A DNA stretch of 64,000 bases from an uncultured Bacilli bacterium (GCA_934098705.1 CAKOPC010000002.1:248001-312000); one strand, 5' to 3'. Counted from the first letter of the stretch, positions 50,488 through 59,644 are shown. The notes: generated by a model from the sequence alone, not told the origin. Numbers and translations: made by a program.

Positions 50488-51714
50488 ATGGATAAAGAAT
50501 TAGAAATAGCTTTAGAAAAAGAACATGAAAGACAACAAAATAATATTGAACTTATAGCAAGTGAAAACTATGCTTCAAAGTATGTAAGAGAATTGCAAGG
50601 TAGTATTTTAACCAACAAATATGCAGAAGGTTATCCAGGACATAGATATTATGGTGGATGTCAGTATATTGATATATTTGAAGAATTAGCACGTAAATAT
50701 GCTTGTGAATTATTTAATGCATCATATGCAAACGTACAACCTCACTCAGGAAGTAGTGCTAACATGGCTGTTTATAGAGCATTACTTAATAAAGGTGATG
50801 TTGTAATGGGTATGAATCTTTCTCATGGAGGACATTTAACACATGGACATGCTTTAAGCTTTTCAGGTCAAGATTATACAATCGTACCATATAATGTTGA
50901 TGAAGAAACTGAGTGTTTAGATTATGATGAAATAAGAAGGATTGCTAAAGAAGTTCACCCTAAAATGATTATAGCAGGATATAGTGCTTATCCAAGAGTT
51001 ATTGACTTTAAAAAATTTAGAGAAATTTGTGATGAAGTAGGAGCTTATTTAATGGTTGACATGGCTCATATTGCAGGTCTTATAGCAGCAGGACTTCATC
51101 CATCCCCAGTACCATATGCCGATGTTGTTACAACAACAACTCATAAAACATTACGTGGCCCAAGAGGGGGTATGATTCTAACAAATAACGAAGAAATAAT
51201 AAAAAAAATAGATAAAACAATATTCCCTGGTATTCAAGGTGGTCCATTAATGCATGTTATAGGAGCAAAAGCACAGTGTTTTTATGAAGCATTACAACCA
51301 ACATTTAAAGAATATCAAGAGCAAGTTATAAAAAATTGCAAAGCAATGTGTGATGAATTTATAAAATTAGGATGCAAAGTTGTATCAAATGGCACTGATA
51401 ATCATTTAATGCTTTTAAATGTAAAAGAAAGCTTTAATATAACAGGAAAAGAAGCAGAAAAAGTACTTGATAAAATTCATATAACAGTAAACAAAAATAC
51501 AATTCCTTACGATAATGAAAAACCATTTACAACAAGTGGTATAAGACTTGGAAGTGCCGCTATGACAACAAGAGGGTTTAAAGAAGATGAATTTATAAAA
51601 CTAACAAATATAATTTATAAAGCTTTAAAAAATAAAAATAATGAAACAGTTTTAGAAGAACTTTCTAAAGAAGTATTAAAGTTGACGAATAAATTTCCAA
51701 TAGATAATATATAA
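50488..51714 (+). CDS. glyA: Serine hydroxymethyltransferase
   Basis: GlyA interconverts serine and glycine, loading one-carbon units on tetrahydrofolate. The 408-residue PLP enzyme has NKYAEGYPGHRYYGG, the HSGSSAN phosphate loop, MVDMAHIAGLIAAG, and the PLP lysine in TTTTHKTLRGPRGG. It is the normal bacterial length. I use ATG 50488, with AAAGGATG upstream, rather than the GTG nine bases earlier, which overlaps that element. Confidence 0.97.
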   Translation: MDKELEIALEKEHERQQNNIELIASENYASKYVRELQGSILTNKYAEGYPGHRYYGGCQYIDIFEELARKYACELFNASYANVQPHSGSSANMAVYRALLNKGDVVMGMNLSHGGHLTHGHALSFSGQDYTIVPYNVDEETECLDYDEIRRIAKEVHPKMIIAGYSAYPRVIDFKKFREICDEVGAYLMVDMAHIAGLIAAGLHPSPVPYADVVTTTTHKTLRGPRGGMILTNNEEIIKKIDKTIFPGIQGGPLMHVIGAKAQCFYEALQPTFKEYQEQVIKNCKAMCDEFIKLGCKVVSNGTDNHLMLLNVKESFNITGKEAEKVLDKIHITVNKNTIPYDNEKPFTTSGIRLGSAAMTTRGFKEDEFIKLTNIIYKALKNKNNETVLEELSKEVLKLTNKFPIDNI

Positions 51715-51717
51715 AAA

Positions 51718-51752
51718 AGAAACTTAGTTAATCATTTTCTAAGTTTCTTTTT
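51718..51752. terminator. Bidirectional terminator between glyA and the convergent gene
   Basis: AGAAACTTAG (51718-51727) pairs perfectly with CTAAGTTTCT (51739-51748), with A-run before and T-run after, so it can serve both strands. Confidence 0.85.
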
Positions 51753-52387
51753 CTTATAAGCTCGTTATTAACATTATTGTTAATAACTCTTTTTGCCATT
51801 TTACCACAACTATATCTAAATTTATAGCCATTATCATTAATATTAACTTTAGTAATATTATCATAGGAAATATAAATGTCTTTGCCTGGAAATTTATAAC
51901 AATTATCAAAAGTATCAAAAGGAGATTTTGATATATCAAGCAAATATAAATAGTCTAAATCTTTATAAACAATGTAAAACAGTTTATGATTTTTTTCAAC
52001 AATATCATTTATATCTAATCTATAATTAGGATTATAATTATGATAAAATGAGGTAGAGTTAAAGAATTTTTTAAAAATATTACCAATATAATGCATCTTT
52101 TTACTAATATCTATGCCATCATCAAAATCAATTTCTTTAACAAAACAAAAAATATCATTTTTATCAATTAAATAAGGATCCATTTTTATAAATCTTTTTT
52201 TATTATCATCAATTTTATTATAAGGGAACATATAATCATCATAGGAAACTAATCTTTTAAAAAATGGTAATACAACATATTTATTATGTTTATCATTTTT
52301 AGAAATAACAAGTCCAAATCTTAGTTCATTATCAATTTTACAAATTACAATATCACCTGGTATAAAACATTTATTTTCTGTATTCAT
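51728..52387 (-). CDS. Unknown protein, two SH3/PemK-like barrel segments
   Basis: This 219-residue soluble protein begins CFIPGDIVICKIDNELRFGLVISKND, and a second half begins LDINDIVEKNHKLFYIVYKDL. Both are short beta-rich stretches of the kind found in PemK/SH3-like barrels, suggesting an internal duplication. The catalytic residues of MazF/PemK toxins are not evident and there is no antitoxin gene beside it, so a toxin role is not supported. GGAGGT precedes the ATG. Monocistronic, sharing a terminator with glyA. Confidence 0.6.
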   Translation of the reverse strand: MNTENKCFIPGDIVICKIDNELRFGLVISKNDKHNKYVVLPFFKRLVSYDDYMFPYNKIDDNKKRFIKMDPYLIDKNDIFCFVKEIDFDDGIDISKKMHYIGNIFKKFFNSTSFYHNYNPNYRLDINDIVEKNHKLFYIVYKDLDYLYLLDISKSPFDTFDNCYKFPGKDIYISYDNITKVNINDNGYKFRYSCGKMAKRVINNNVNNELIRKRNLEND

Positions 52388-52603
52388 TAGAACCTCCAGC
52401 TAATATAATATTATAAAGTAAATACTTATTAAAAGCAATAAAGATTACTAATCTTTAAACAAAACAAACCTTTCCAATAACAATTTATTAAAAAATAAAA
52501 TGAATATTCATAACAAAAATCATCAAAAGTATATAAAAAAATAAATAAATACATAAAAAATCAATAAAATAAAGAAAAAATCCTACTTTTTATTAAAAAA
52601 TGT

Positions 52604-52631
52604 TTGACAAAATCATATATTATGGTATAAT
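52604..52631 (+). promoter_or_regulatory. Promoter of infC-rpmI-rplT
   Basis: Perfect TTGACA (52604-52609), a 16-base spacer and perfect TATAAT (52626-52631). 52388-52603 is AT-rich with no feature seen. Confidence 0.85.
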
Positions 52632-52662
52632 CATACTTGTAAAAAAAGGAAAGAGATGTATA

Positions 52663-52765
52663 TATCCACCTGATTGGCGTTATATTATTTAGCTGATGGG
52701 TAAAAGGCCAAAGTAGAAGATAAGATATTTTTTTGGTGGATAAGAGTACATTTCGTACTCTTTTT
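52663..52765 (+). promoter_or_regulatory. L20-type leader with attenuator before infC
   Basis: TATCCACC (52663-52670) pairs with GGTGGATA (52735-52742) across about 65 bases. Inside, TTGGC (near 52674) can pair with GCCAA (near 52708). Immediately downstream AAGAGTAC/GTACTCTT (52742-52762) plus TTTTT forms a terminator that shares bases with the long helix. This is the logic of the L20 autoregulatory leader of infC operons: L20 binding would favour the terminator. Identification is by position and architecture. Confidence 0.75.
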
Positions 52766-52787
52766 ATAATATTTGGAGGTGTTTAAT

Positions 52788-53312
52788 ATAGCAAATAAAA
52801 ATAATGATTTGTTATGCAACGAACAGATCAAAAATAGTCAAGTTTTAGTAATTGGACCAAATGGAGAACAATTAGGAGTAAAGGCAATAAAAGATGCTTT
52901 AACTATTGCAAGTTATGCTGGCTTAGATTTAGTATTAATAAATTCAAATAGTAATCCAGGTGTTTGTAAAATTATGGATTACAATAAATATAAATACGAA
53001 AAAGCAAAAAAGCAAAAGGAAGCAACAAAGAAACAAAAAGCCTCTAATATGGAACTTAAAGAATATCGTTTAAGTCCAGTAATTGATATTGGAGATTTTA
53101 ATACAAAAGTTAACAATGCATCAAAATATTTAGAAAAAGGACATAAAGTAAAACTTTGTGTACGTTTTAAAGGAAGACAACTTGCTCATCCAGAACTAGG
53201 TAATGATGTATTAAATAAATTTACTGAAAGAGTAAAGGATATTGCCGTTATAGAACAACCAGCAAAACTTGAAGGAAAAAATATGACTATGCTTTTAGCA
53301 CCAAATAAATAA
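52788..53312 (+). CDS. infC: Translation initiation factor IF-3, likely AUA start
   Basis: IF-3 proofreads the start codon on the 30S subunit. The protein (about 174 residues) has the N-domain (NEQIKNSQVLVIGPNGEQLG), a Lys-rich linker (KYKYEKAKKQKEATKKQKAS) and the C-domain (MELKEYRLSPVIDIGDF, VKLCVRFKGRQLAHPELG). No ATG, GTG or TTG is correctly placed. GGAGGT (52775-52780) is seven bases before ATA 52788; the only upstream TTG overlaps that Shine-Dalgarno sequence. infC is known for rare start codons (AUU in E. coli) that IF-3 itself discriminates against, giving autoregulation; AUA here fits that logic. Confidence 0.93.
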   Translation: MANKNNDLLCNEQIKNSQVLVIGPNGEQLGVKAIKDALTIASYAGLDLVLINSNSNPGVCKIMDYNKYKYEKAKKQKEATKKQKASNMELKEYRLSPVIDIGDFNTKVNNASKYLEKGHKVKLCVRFKGRQLAHPELGNDVLNKFTERVKDIAVIEQPAKLEGKNMTMLLAPNK

Positions 53313-53327
53313 ACATAAGGAGGATTT

Positions 53328-53528
53328 ATGAAAGTTAAAAAATTAAAAAAGAAAACTCATAAAGGTACAAAAAAAGTATTAAACATTAGACAAGGTGGTA
53401 CAATATCTAAACAAAATGTTGGAAATAACCACAAAACAGGAAAGAAAACAGCAGCAAGAAAAATTAAGTCAAGAAGTAAATCAGAACTTAATGCAAGTGA
53501 TTTAAAAAGAATTAAAAATGTAATATAA
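53328..53528 (+). CDS. rpmI: 50S ribosomal protein bL35
   Basis: This 66-residue, strongly basic protein has the L35 pattern THKGTKKVLNI, NNHKTGKKTAARK and the DLKRIKNVI end. It lies 15 bases after infC with AAGGAGG, and 21 bases before rplT. Co-regulated through the L20 leader. Confidence 0.93.
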   Translation: MKVKKLKKKTHKGTKKVLNIRQGGTISKQNVGNNHKTGKKTAARKIKSRSKSELNASDLKRIKNVI

Positions 53529-53549
53529 GCATAAGGAGGAAATTTTAGT

Positions 53550-54038
53550 ATGACAAGAGTAAAAACAAGTGTAACAACACGTGCAAAAAGAAAAAAATAT
53601 CTTGATAAAGCCGAAGGATATTTTGGAAGTAAACATAGATTATTTAAAACTGCCAAAGAACAAGTTATGCGTTCTGAAAGATATGCATATCGTGATCGTA
53701 AACAAAAGAAAAGAGAATTTAGAAAATTATGGATTATTAGAATTAATGCTGAATGTAGAAATAATGGAATCAGTTATTCTAAATTCATTAGTGGTTTAAA
53801 TAAAGCTGGAGTAGAAGTAAATAGAAAAATGTTAGCAGAACTTGCTATTTACGATAAAGAAGCATTTAAAAATTTAGTTGAAATTTCTAAAAATGGTAAA
53901 GTACAAGAAGTAAAACCAAAAAAAGAAGTAAAAGCTAAAGAAGAAAAGAAAGAAACAGTTAAAAAAGAAGCAGTTAAAAAAGAAACAAAACCAAGAACTA
54001 CTAAGACTGCTACTAAACCAAAAAAAGAAGAAAAATAA
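53550..54038 (+). CDS. rplT: 50S ribosomal protein bL20 with Lys/Glu-rich tail
   Basis: L20 binds 23S rRNA early in assembly and represses its own operon. Residues 1-118 are a complete bL20 (MTRVKTSVTTRAKRKKYLDK, GYFGSKHRLFKTAKEQVMRS, NRKMLAELAIYDKEAFKNLV). Residues 119-162 add an extension of about 44 residues built from Lys, Glu, Thr and Pro (repeats like KKEAVKKE) that normal L20 (about 117-119) lacks. The frame is clean and the extension is not a read-through artefact. AAGGAGG precedes the ATG. Confidence 0.95.
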   Translation: MTRVKTSVTTRAKRKKYLDKAEGYFGSKHRLFKTAKEQVMRSERYAYRDRKQKKREFRKLWIIRINAECRNNGISYSKFISGLNKAGVEVNRKMLAELAIYDKEAFKNLVEISKNGKVQEVKPKKEVKAKEEKKETVKKEAVKKETKPRTTKTATKPKKEEK

Positions 54039-54127
54039 ACATACTAAAGAATTGTAATATCGGGTGCCTTTAAGGTGATGTTATTTAGAATTTAGTAGAA
54101 GATAAAAACAAAGGAGAGAAAAAAAAT

Positions 54128-55162
54128 ATGACAGTAGTATCAATGAATTATTTATTAGAAGCAGGAGTACATTTTGGACATCAAAAAAGAAGATGGAATC
54201 CAAAGATGAAAGAATATATATATACATCACGTGATGATATATATATAATTGACTTACAAAAAACAGCAAATCTTATTGAAGAAGCATATGTTGCATTAAA
54301 ACAAATAGCAGAAAAAGAAGGAACTGTATTATTTGTAGGTACAAAAAAACAAGCACAAGAAGCAATGCAAGAAAGTGCTCAAAGAACAGGTATGTATTAT
54401 GTTACTGAAAGATGGTTAGGGGGAACTTTAACTAACTTTAGAACAATAAGAAGTAGAATTAAAAGACTTGAAGAAATAGAAAATATGGAAAAAGAAGGTA
54501 AATTTGAACTTTTACCTAAAAAAGAAGTAATTAAACTAAAAAAGGAATATGAAAAATTAAACCGTAATTTATGTGGAATAAGAGATATGAAACATCTTCC
54601 AAATGCATTAATTATTGTTGACCCAAGACAAGAAGAAACAGCAATAAAAGAAGCAAGAAAATTACATATTCCAGTATTTGGTATTGTAGATACAAATTGT
54701 GATCCAGATATGGTTGATTACGTAATTCCTGCAAATGATGATGCAGTAAGAAGTGTAAAACTTGTAATTGGTGTATTAGCAAATGCAGTTGCAGAAGCTT
54801 ATGGTAAAGAAATGATTAATTACGTATCAAATGAAGATAAAGATAAAAATTCTAAAGAAAACATTATGGAAAAAGCAGTTAAAGAAGTAAAAGACATCAA
54901 AGAAGAAATGAAAACTTTAGATATAGAAAAAGATGTTAAAGAAAAAATCAAAGAAGTAAAAGAAAAAGCTCATAAAAGAGCAGAAAATATTAAAGTAAAA
55001 GCAGAAAATATTAAAAAAGAAGTAAAAGAAAAAGTACAAGAAATTAAAGAAGATGTACTAGAAGAAAAAACTTTAACAGAATTAAAAGCTATGGCAAAAG
55101 CAAAAGATATTAAAGGCTATAGCACAATGAAAAAGCAAGAATTAATCGATGCTTTAAAATAA
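54128..55162 (+). CDS. rpsB: 30S ribosomal protein uS2 with coiled coil and SAP/Rho_N-like C-terminal domain
   Basis: uS2 sits on the back of the 30S subunit. Residues 1-235 are a standard S2 (LLEAGVHFGHQKRRWNPKMK, ERWLGGTLTNFRTIR, PNALIIVDPRQEETAIKEA, DDAVRSVKLVIG). The chain then runs on through a charged coiled coil (about 240-310) to LTELKAMAKAKDIKGYSTMK and KQELIDALK (about 312-344). This last stretch matches the short helix-extended-helix nucleic-acid-binding fold of SAP and Rho N-terminal domains. Normal S2 is about 250. It is 89 bases after rplT with no clear terminator between. Confidence 0.95.
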   Translation: MTVVSMNYLLEAGVHFGHQKRRWNPKMKEYIYTSRDDIYIIDLQKTANLIEEAYVALKQIAEKEGTVLFVGTKKQAQEAMQESAQRTGMYYVTERWLGGTLTNFRTIRSRIKRLEEIENMEKEGKFELLPKKEVIKLKKEYEKLNRNLCGIRDMKHLPNALIIVDPRQEETAIKEARKLHIPVFGIVDTNCDPDMVDYVIPANDDAVRSVKLVIGVLANAVAEAYGKEMINYVSNEDKDKNSKENIMEKAVKEVKDIKEEMKTLDIEKDVKEKIKEVKEKAHKRAENIKVKAENIKKEVKEKVQEIKEDVLEEKTLTELKAMAKAKDIKGYSTMKKQELIDALK

Positions 55163-55176
55163 GGAGGCAAATTTTT

Positions 55177-56061
55177 ATGTTTACTGCAAACGATGTAAAA
55201 GAATTAAGAGAAAAAACTGGAGCTGGCATGATGGATTGCAAAAAAGCATTAGATGCTAGCAAAGGAAATATGGAAGAAGCAATAACATGGCTTCGTGAAA
55301 AAGGAATATCAAAGGCAGAAAAGAAAGCATCAAGAATTGCAGCAGAAGGATTAACATATGCAGAAAGTAAAGATAATACAGCTGTAATCGCAGAATTAAA
55401 CTGTGAAACAGACTTTGTTGCAAGAAATGAACAATTTAAAGATTTAATAACTGATATTGTAAAATCATTATTAAATAGTGATGCTAAAACATTAGAAGAA
55501 GCAAATGAAGTAGTTTTAGAAAATAGAAAAGAAACTATAAAAGATGCAGTAGTTGCCTTTACTGCAAAAATTGGAGAAAAAATAAGTTTTAGAAGATTTG
55601 AAAAAGTAACTAAAACAGATGATGAAGTATTTGGAATCTATAGCCACATGGGCGGAAGAATAACATCACTTGTTGTTTTAAATGGTAACTCAAATGAAAC
55701 AGCAAAAGATGTTGCAATGCATGTTGCAGCAATGAAACCATTATACCTTACAAGTAATGACGTTCCAGAAGATGTCTTAAATGCTGAAAGAGAAGTATAT
55801 AAAGAACAATCAATAAACGAAGGAAAATCTCCAGAAATAGCAGAAAAAATGGTTGAAGGTAGAATTAAAAAATACTATAAAGAAGTATGCTTAAACGACC
55901 AAATATTTATAAAAGACTCAAGTTTATCAGTAAAAGATTATGCAAGTAAAAATAATTGTACTATTAAGTCTATGACAAGATATGAAGTAGGCGAAGGTAT
56001 GGAAAAAAGAAATGATAATTTTGCCGAAGAAGTAATGAGTCAAGTAAATGCTGCAAATTAA
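55177..56061 (+). CDS. tsf: Elongation factor Ts
   Basis: EF-Ts recycles EF-Tu-GDP to EF-Tu-GTP. This 294-residue protein has the UBA-like N-terminus (TANDVKELREKTGAGMMDCK, KALDASKGNMEEAITWLREK), the ELNCETDFVARNEQF core and the C-terminal dimer-type domain including MHVAAMKPLYL. AAGGAGG precedes the ATG, 14 bases after rpsB, the universal rpsB-tsf pairing. It ends at a strong terminator. Confidence 0.97.
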   Translation: MFTANDVKELREKTGAGMMDCKKALDASKGNMEEAITWLREKGISKAEKKASRIAAEGLTYAESKDNTAVIAELNCETDFVARNEQFKDLITDIVKSLLNSDAKTLEEANEVVLENRKETIKDAVVAFTAKIGEKISFRRFEKVTKTDDEVFGIYSHMGGRITSLVVLNGNSNETAKDVAMHVAAMKPLYLTSNDVPEDVLNAEREVYKEQSINEGKSPEIAEKMVEGRIKKYYKEVCLNDQIFIKDSSLSVKDYASKNNCTIKSMTRYEVGEGMEKRNDNFAEEVMSQVNAAN

Positions 56062-56066
56062 TAATT

Positions 56067-56097
56067 AAGATTCAAAGATTAAACTTTGAATCTTTTT
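56067..56097 (+). terminator. Intrinsic terminator after tsf
   Basis: AAGATTCAAAG (56067-56077) pairs with CTTTGAATCTT (56084-56094), followed by T. Confidence 0.85.
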
Positions 56098-56172
56098 TGT
56101 TGATAAAAAATACTATAGAATAATCCTTTATAATATGTTATAATTTTTATATACAATAAAGGAATGAATTAT

Positions 56173-57114
56173 ATGAGATATAAACGTTTAAAAAAAATTA
56201 ATATTAAGTTTTTAAAAAGAAAAAAATTTATAATTTTAATTTGTATCTTATTACTTGTTATAACATCTTCTCTTACATTTGGTAAATATTTTCATGATGG
56301 TTTGCAAAATTTTTATTTTCAAACTAAAAAGTTTTATTTTAATAGTGATAAATTAAAAGATAAAACTGCAACTTATAGTTTAGATAACTGGTCTGGAGCG
56401 GGAGAATATACAATAAATATTAATATGAATAGTATAAAAAATAATTTATTAAAGGCAGAAACAGATATAAGTTATAATATTACTTATCAGTGTCCGTCAA
56501 CAGTTACTTGCCAAATAACAAAAACAAGTGGTGTAATATATGGAAGTGTTAATAATGATTCATTTAATATAGTAGTAACACCAAATACAACATTTCATGA
56601 TGGTGATACAATACTTATATATGTATCTGCAACGTCAACATCACCTTATGAAAAAACAATATCCGCAAGATTCATTTTAAAGGTAGGTAAAATAGGATTA
56701 TCATATGAAATAACAGATGAAGAAAAAAGTCCCTACTTAGAGTTTAGAATAACTAATACTATAGATTATTATTTAGTTGAAGAAGCTTTTGATAATTATA
56801 ATATTGGTGATAGAATTGATATTGGGCCATATCTTAACCTTCCATCTTCTAAAAAAGATAAATGTTATTCAGCCTATATAACATTAACATTTGATCCAAA
56901 TGTTGTAAGACTTGATTTAACAAATCCTTCATATTTAATAAAAACAAATGAAACAACTAGCCTTATAGAGGGTAATAGTTATATTAATGGATACACTTTT
57001 AAAATGGAGGCCATATCATCACAAATGGTTAGATTTTATAAAGTAAATCCATTAAATAACTACACATATCCCTTAGTCAATGAAACATCAGTAATTAACT
57101 TTGAAAGTAGGTAA
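56173..57114 (+). CDS. Secreted surface protein opening the SipW/TasA-like cluster
   Basis: This protein (about 313 residues) has a basic N-terminus, a signal segment (about 17-36, FIILICILLLVITSSLTFGKY) and a beta-rich exported region. It contains a Cys pair (YQCPSTVTCQ), a NITYQ-type strand pattern and a second Ig-like half (LEFRITNTIDYYLVEEAF onward). The export signal followed by FGKY resembles the AxAKY-type sites of SipW-processed proteins in this cluster. I use ATG 56173 because AAAGGA is about ten bases upstream of it but adjacent to the ATG at 56164. It is followed six bases later by the next gene, so it opens the operon. Confidence 0.65.
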   Translation: MRYKRLKKINIKFLKRKKFIILICILLLVITSSLTFGKYFHDGLQNFYFQTKKFYFNSDKLKDKTATYSLDNWSGAGEYTININMNSIKNNLLKAETDISYNITYQCPSTVTCQITKTSGVIYGSVNNDSFNIVVTPNTTFHDGDTILIYVSATSTSPYEKTISARFILKVGKIGLSYEITDEEKSPYLEFRITNTIDYYLVEEAFDNYNIGDRIDIGPYLNLPSSKKDKCYSAYITLTFDPNVVRLDLTNPSYLIKTNETTSLIEGNSYINGYTFKMEAISSQMVRFYKVNPLNNYTYPLVNETSVINFESR

Positions 57115-57120
57115 AGTATT

Positions 57121-58092
57121 ATGAAAGAAAATATTATAGATACATATACATCATATTTTAGAAAAATGGTACATAATAATGCTTGTATGATTTTAGAAAA
57201 ATACTATATAAAAGACATAATTGAAAGTTTTATAGATAATTACATATCATATGCTTTTTATGACTTTTATGCTCCAGATTCTAAAATAAAAAATGTAAAT
57301 ATTTATAAAAATTTTGAAGACTTAAAAAACCATATGAATAAAGAAACACTATATTATAAAGATGAAATAGAAGTAAATTATAAAATGTTTTTATACGCTA
57401 AAAATTTAATAGAAATGAAGGAATATGATAGTAACTTAGTAAATGAAATTATTATGTATAAAAACAGTTTGATAAATGAAGATAAGGATAAAAATAAAAA
57501 AATACAAGAAGATATAAAATCTGCATTTGAAATAAAAGAAAAATTTTTTCTATCATTTAAAACAGATGATTTTTACTTAGAATATGAAAAAACAAATGTT
57601 AAAAAATTATATAATGTAACATTAGAATATAATATTAAGTTTCCAGAAATTTATAGTACTTTTGCCATAAATAAAGCATATCAAAGAGACCTTGTTAACG
57701 AGCAAAAAATATTTGTTTATTACTATATGTTAACATTTAATATTTTAAATGATACGATATATTGTAATACTAATAAATACTATTTAGTAGATTTTGATTA
57801 TACTATATTTGAAAAAGAACAAAAAATAAAAAGATTATTTAAAATAATAGATAATGATTTAATAAAAGATAGGCTAATATTTAAAATTACTTATAAAGAT
57901 TATAAAAATAATGAAAAGAATATAAAAAATATGATTAAAAATGGCTATAAAATAGCTGTTATAATAGATAATGAATTTACCATAAATGATAAAATATTAT
58001 TACAATTAGATATGTTTTATTATATAATAATAAATGATGATAAGTTAAACTTTAAAGAACTAAAGAATAAGACAAACATAGTAACGTATTAG
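57121..58092 (+). CDS. Unknown cytoplasmic protein of the cluster
   Basis: This 323-residue protein has no signal peptide or TM segment. It is rich in Tyr, Asn and Lys, with a helical N-terminal two-thirds. A C-terminal third (KYYLVDFDYTIFEKEQK, then DRLIFKITYKDYKNNEKNI, NGYKIAVIIDNEF) loosely follows the strand-helix order of an EAL/TIM-barrel end, but lacks the acidic catalytic residues. I do not recognise a family. It lies six bases after the surface protein and ten before the AAA+ ATPase, so it should belong to the same machine. Confidence 0.6.
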   Translation: MKENIIDTYTSYFRKMVHNNACMILEKYYIKDIIESFIDNYISYAFYDFYAPDSKIKNVNIYKNFEDLKNHMNKETLYYKDEIEVNYKMFLYAKNLIEMKEYDSNLVNEIIMYKNSLINEDKDKNKKIQEDIKSAFEIKEKFFLSFKTDDFYLEYEKTNVKKLYNVTLEYNIKFPEIYSTFAINKAYQRDLVNEQKIFVYYYMLTFNILNDTIYCNTNKYYLVDFDYTIFEKEQKIKRLFKIIDNDLIKDRLIFKITYKDYKNNEKNIKNMIKNGYKIAVIIDNEFTINDKILLQLDMFYYIIINDDKLNFKELKNKTNIVTY

Positions 58093-58102
58093 GAGGATTA
58101 AA

Positions 58103-59623
58103 ATGAATACATTTATAAGATTTTTATATGAATTTTTAAGGCAATTTTTCTCAGGTTTTAAAAGCTTTTTTAGTGGTCTTTTAACTGGAATAAAAGATAC
58201 CTTTAGTATAGGATCATATATAAAAATACTTAACGAGTATAAAAATGATTTTAATGGTGCTGAATGGGTTTTTGTGTCTTTAACAATTATTTTACTTTTA
58301 ATATTAATATCTGCACTTGGATTTATAATTTACTTTATAATAAAGAAATATTTAAGATTTAGAAAAACTTTAGTAGAGCAGGAAGAAATGTTAGAAGAAA
58401 TAGCTAAACTTAATAAAGAAGTTGCTATAATGACGAAAGAAAAACAAGATATATTATCTATGAAAGTATCACAACTTGGTCTATCTCCTGATGAAGATGA
58501 TGAAACAGAAGAAAATGCAAAACCAGAAGAAGAAGAAAACTTAGGAATAAGATTTGCTAAATTAAACGAAATAGACGAAGAGTTTAAAGATTATAAAATT
58601 CAAAATTATGGGAATACATTTACTCTTGAAGAATTAGTTAATTTGTTTAGAAATTTTGCTGCATCTAAACTTAAATTATATTATTCTGTTGAAATGATAA
58701 GACTTTTTATATCTGCCATTGCTTCAACTAAACTTATTATTTTACAAGGTATATCTGGTACTGGTAAAACATCTCTTGCTTATGCATGGGGAAAGTTTTT
58801 AAAACACGATTCCTGTGTTGCTTCAGTACAACCATCATGGAGAGACCGTACAGAGCTATTTGGTTATTTTAACGAATTTACCAAAAAGTTTAATGAAACA
58901 GAAGTATTAAAGGAAATATATATGGCAGGTTATACTGATGATATTTATACAGTAATACTGGATGAAATGAATATATCACGTGTTGAGTACTACTTTGCAG
59001 AAATGTTATCAATACTTGAAATGCCAAATAAAGATGAGTGGATAGTAGAACTTGTACCAAGTAAATGGAAAAATGACCCTAAAAAGTTAATTGGAGGAAA
59101 ATTAAAAATTGCTCCAAATGTTTGGTATATAGGAACAATAAATAATGATGATTCTACATTTATGGTAACAGATAAAGTATACGACCGTGCTATGCCAATA
59201 GATATAAACGATAAAGGAAAAGCATTTGAACCAGTTCAAACAGATGCTCAAGATATAAATTATTCCTATCTTGATTCGTTATTTCAAACTGCAATAAAAG
59301 AAAATGAAATAACAGAAGAATCATTAAAGAAAATTGAAGAAATGGATGACTACGTTATTAAACATTTCCGTATTGCTTTTGGTAACCGTATTGTAGCTCA
59401 TATGAAAAAATTTGTACCAGTATATAAAGCAGCTGGAGGTACTGAACTTAATGGAATAGACTACTTTATGGCACGTAAAGTACTTAGAAAATTCGAGCAA
59501 TTAAACATTTCTTATATAAGAGATGAAATAGATGGCTATATAAAATTTTTGGATGACAAATTTGGAGAAAATGAATTTAAAGAATGTAAAGAATATTTAT
59601 TAAGATTAAAGAAATTAGCTTAA
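58103..59623 (+). CDS. Membrane-anchored McrB-like AAA+ ATPase
   Basis: This 506-residue protein has an amphipathic N-terminus, one TM (about 58-80), a coiled coil (about 85-120), an acidic linker (about 128-147) and an AAA+ domain of the McrB/MoxR type. Walker A is GISGTGKTS (216-224), Walker B ILDEMN (285-290) and sensor 1 GTINNDD (344-350), with an arginine-finger-like R362 in YDRAMPI. The LDEMN Walker B and PSWRDRTELFG insert are characteristic of McrB-like GTPase/ATPases. A membrane anchor is unusual for McrB; with the surface-protein context it suggests envelope remodelling or secretion rather than restriction. Confidence 0.85.
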   Translation: MNTFIRFLYEFLRQFFSGFKSFFSGLLTGIKDTFSIGSYIKILNEYKNDFNGAEWVFVSLTIILLLILISALGFIIYFIIKKYLRFRKTLVEQEEMLEEIAKLNKEVAIMTKEKQDILSMKVSQLGLSPDEDDETEENAKPEEEENLGIRFAKLNEIDEEFKDYKIQNYGNTFTLEELVNLFRNFAASKLKLYYSVEMIRLFISAIASTKLIILQGISGTGKTSLAYAWGKFLKHDSCVASVQPSWRDRTELFGYFNEFTKKFNETEVLKEIYMAGYTDDIYTVILDEMNISRVEYYFAEMLSILEMPNKDEWIVELVPSKWKNDPKKLIGGKLKIAPNVWYIGTINNDDSTFMVTDKVYDRAMPIDINDKGKAFEPVQTDAQDINYSYLDSLFQTAIKENEITEESLKKIEEMDDYVIKHFRIAFGNRIVAHMKKFVPVYKAAGGTELNGIDYFMARKVLRKFEQLNISYIRDEIDGYIKFLDDKFGENEFKECKEYLLRLKKLA

Positions 59624-59644
59624 TAAAAGTATTAGGAGGATAAA

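Noticed and set aside
51728..52387. PemK/MazF-type toxin
   Set aside because: Only short SH3-like stretches are seen, toxin catalytic residues are not evident and there is no antitoxin gene.
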